Program-made: the position numbers and the translations under genes
Shown here: positions 63,233-64,000 of the stretch, in pieces
Layout of the letters: each line of letters begins with the position of its first letter
Position numbering within the stretch: the stretch's first letter is position 1
Origin: Nitrospira moscoviensis
GTDB taxonomy: Bacteria; Nitrospirota; Nitrospiria; Nitrospirales; Nitrospiraceae
Assembly (NCBI RefSeq): GCF_001273775.1
Contig: NZ_CP011801.1
Location: 1,342,001-1,406,000, forward strand
Length of the DNA: 64,000 nt
Reading direction: 5' to 3'
The notes under the pieces: generated by a model
Databases searched by the model: none
Told to the model about the DNA's origin: nothing
What the model saw: the letters and a program-made list of their open reading frames with translations, nothing else

Positions 63233-64000
63233 ATGAGACATGACTCTCTGATGGTACGTGTGGCGCTGGCCACGTTGATGTTCTTGATGCCGGCGGCATC
63301 GGCATTGGCGCAGGAGCCGCCGCCGAATACCGGTACGGCGGAGGAGACGGCGAAGCTGGCCGCGGCGGCCGGCAAGTACGACATCGCGGGCATGAAGCTC
63401 GGCACACCGTTGAAAGAGGCGATGCAGGCCCTCAAAGCGCACAATCCCAAGCTGCAGATGCAGAAGCAGGCTCTCAAGTATGACGTGCTGGGCGGCGAGC
63501 TGCTCTATGGCCTCATATTTACGAGCCCGGAAGAGCGGTTCGTCTATCGCCTCACTATGCCGCCCAATCCCATCGTTGTCACCAAGCTGTCCCGCATGCT
63601 GGTCTTTACCAAAGAGACGGCACCGACGCAGCAGATGCTGGTCGAGGATCTCATCAAGAAATACGGAACGCCGAGTTCGGATACCGGCGCGAGCCAACTG
63701 AACGACGCGAACCAGCGTGTCTTAGTGTGGTTTGACGATGCGAAGGGCAACAGAATGAAAGAGTTCGATCCCGTGTGCTTGACGAACGCATCGTTCTCGT
63801 CCGGAAACGGCTCGCAAGGCGTCGATCCGGTCCCGATGCAAGCGATGGAAGCCGGCATGCGGGTGGAGTCGCGCTTTGCCGTCGGGGCCGGACACGTCTG
63901 CCAGACCTATCGGATGGTCCAGGCGGGGCTCCGGCGGTGCTGTCAAAGCCAGAATATCTTAGCTGCGCCGGATCTCGTCGGCGCGATCACGGTGACCATA
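63233..64000 (+). CDS. Secreted protein, partial (cut by window edge)
   Basis: 256 codons, open to the window edge, from the ATG at 63233 behind AAAGGAG. A signal peptide ends near ASALAQEP. The start of the mature part, DIAGMKLGTPLKEAMQALKAHNP, is followed by KYGTPSS, resembling periplasmic proteins with a SmpA/BamE-like fold. The function is unknown and the C-terminus is missing. Confidence 0.75.
   Translation, partial: MRHDSLMVRVALATLMFLMPAASALAQEPPPNTGTAEETAKLAAAAGKYDIAGMKLGTPLKEAMQALKAHNPKLQMQKQALKYDVLGGELLYGLIFTSPEERFVYRLTMPPNPIVVTKLSRMLVFTKETAPTQQMLVEDLIKKYGTPSSDTGASQLNDANQRVLVWFDDAKGNRMKEFDPVCLTNASFSSGNGSQGVDPVPMQAMEAGMRVESRFAVGAGHVCQTYRMVQAGLRRCCQSQNILAAPDLVGAITVTI

Noticed and set aside
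1..64000. CRISPR arrays, tRNA, rRNA or complete insertion sequences
   Set aside because: No regularly spaced repeats, cloverleaf or transposase gene was seen by eye; a dedicated scan was not possible.

Overview
The window is 64 kb of GC-rich, tightly packed Gram-negative chromosome. It carries LptD, TatC, an RND tripartite efflux operon, OmpA and many lipoproteins. Paired DUF507 proteins, a MoaD-MoaE fusion, abundant HD-GYP/PilZ/two-component signalling and several families of short intergenic palindromes suggest a Nitrospira-like member of the Nitrospirota. That assignment is inferred from gene content; no rRNA or other marker is present to confirm it. I saw no rRNA, tRNA or CRISPR.

Layout. 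1-610 is the start of a membrane-anchored Ser/Thr kinase cut by the window edge. 749-2529 holds a PHP phosphoesterase and a FolB-methyltransferase fusion. 2733-5927 is a molybdenum-cofactor operon (moaC, fused moaD-moaE, moaA) with a nickel/cobalt permease. 6049-13356 is housekeeping: accD, folC, lptD, a lipoprotein, trxA, recN. 13365-19754, on the minus strand, is an HD-GYP response regulator and a 1679-residue protein carrying degenerate receiver and histidine-kinase modules, two PilZ domains, a LuxD-like alpha/beta hydrolase, a methyltransferase, and a sigma-54-type AAA+ domain with a Fis helix-turn-helix. 20123-26700 holds secreted proteins, a PP2C phosphatase, a YprB-like exonuclease, two DUF507 proteins, a peroxiredoxin and small lipoproteins.

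26732-35845 is a defence island: a type I restriction-modification locus (hsdM, hsdS, hsdR). Between hsdS and hsdR lie a frameshifted gene, a decayed copy of the 5' end of hsdR, a HipA-like kinase and a HIRAN-domain partner. Kinase, HIRAN gene and hsdR are translationally coupled.

35962-42927 returns to core genes: radA, tsaB, rimI, tatC, a cyclophilin and lipoproteins. 43070-49374 is a TolC / adaptor / RND pump operon headed by a CheY-like regulator. 49568-64000 has a Sel1 lipoprotein, a CBS protein, OmpA and TPR proteins, a KdpDE-like two-component pair, a cupredoxin, a winged-helix protein plus receiver, trmL, a J-domain/ERCC4-nuclease fusion, a beta-barrel protein, a YHS protein, a PPOX-family protein and a secreted protein cut by the right edge.

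The most notable signals are the giant signalling protein, whose AAA+ domain starts at a half P-loop; the kinase-HIRAN-hsdR unit beside a relic hsdR; a family of palindromic elements whose ends supply stop codons; and AT-rich inverted repeats lying inside the signal-peptide codons of two lipoproteins.
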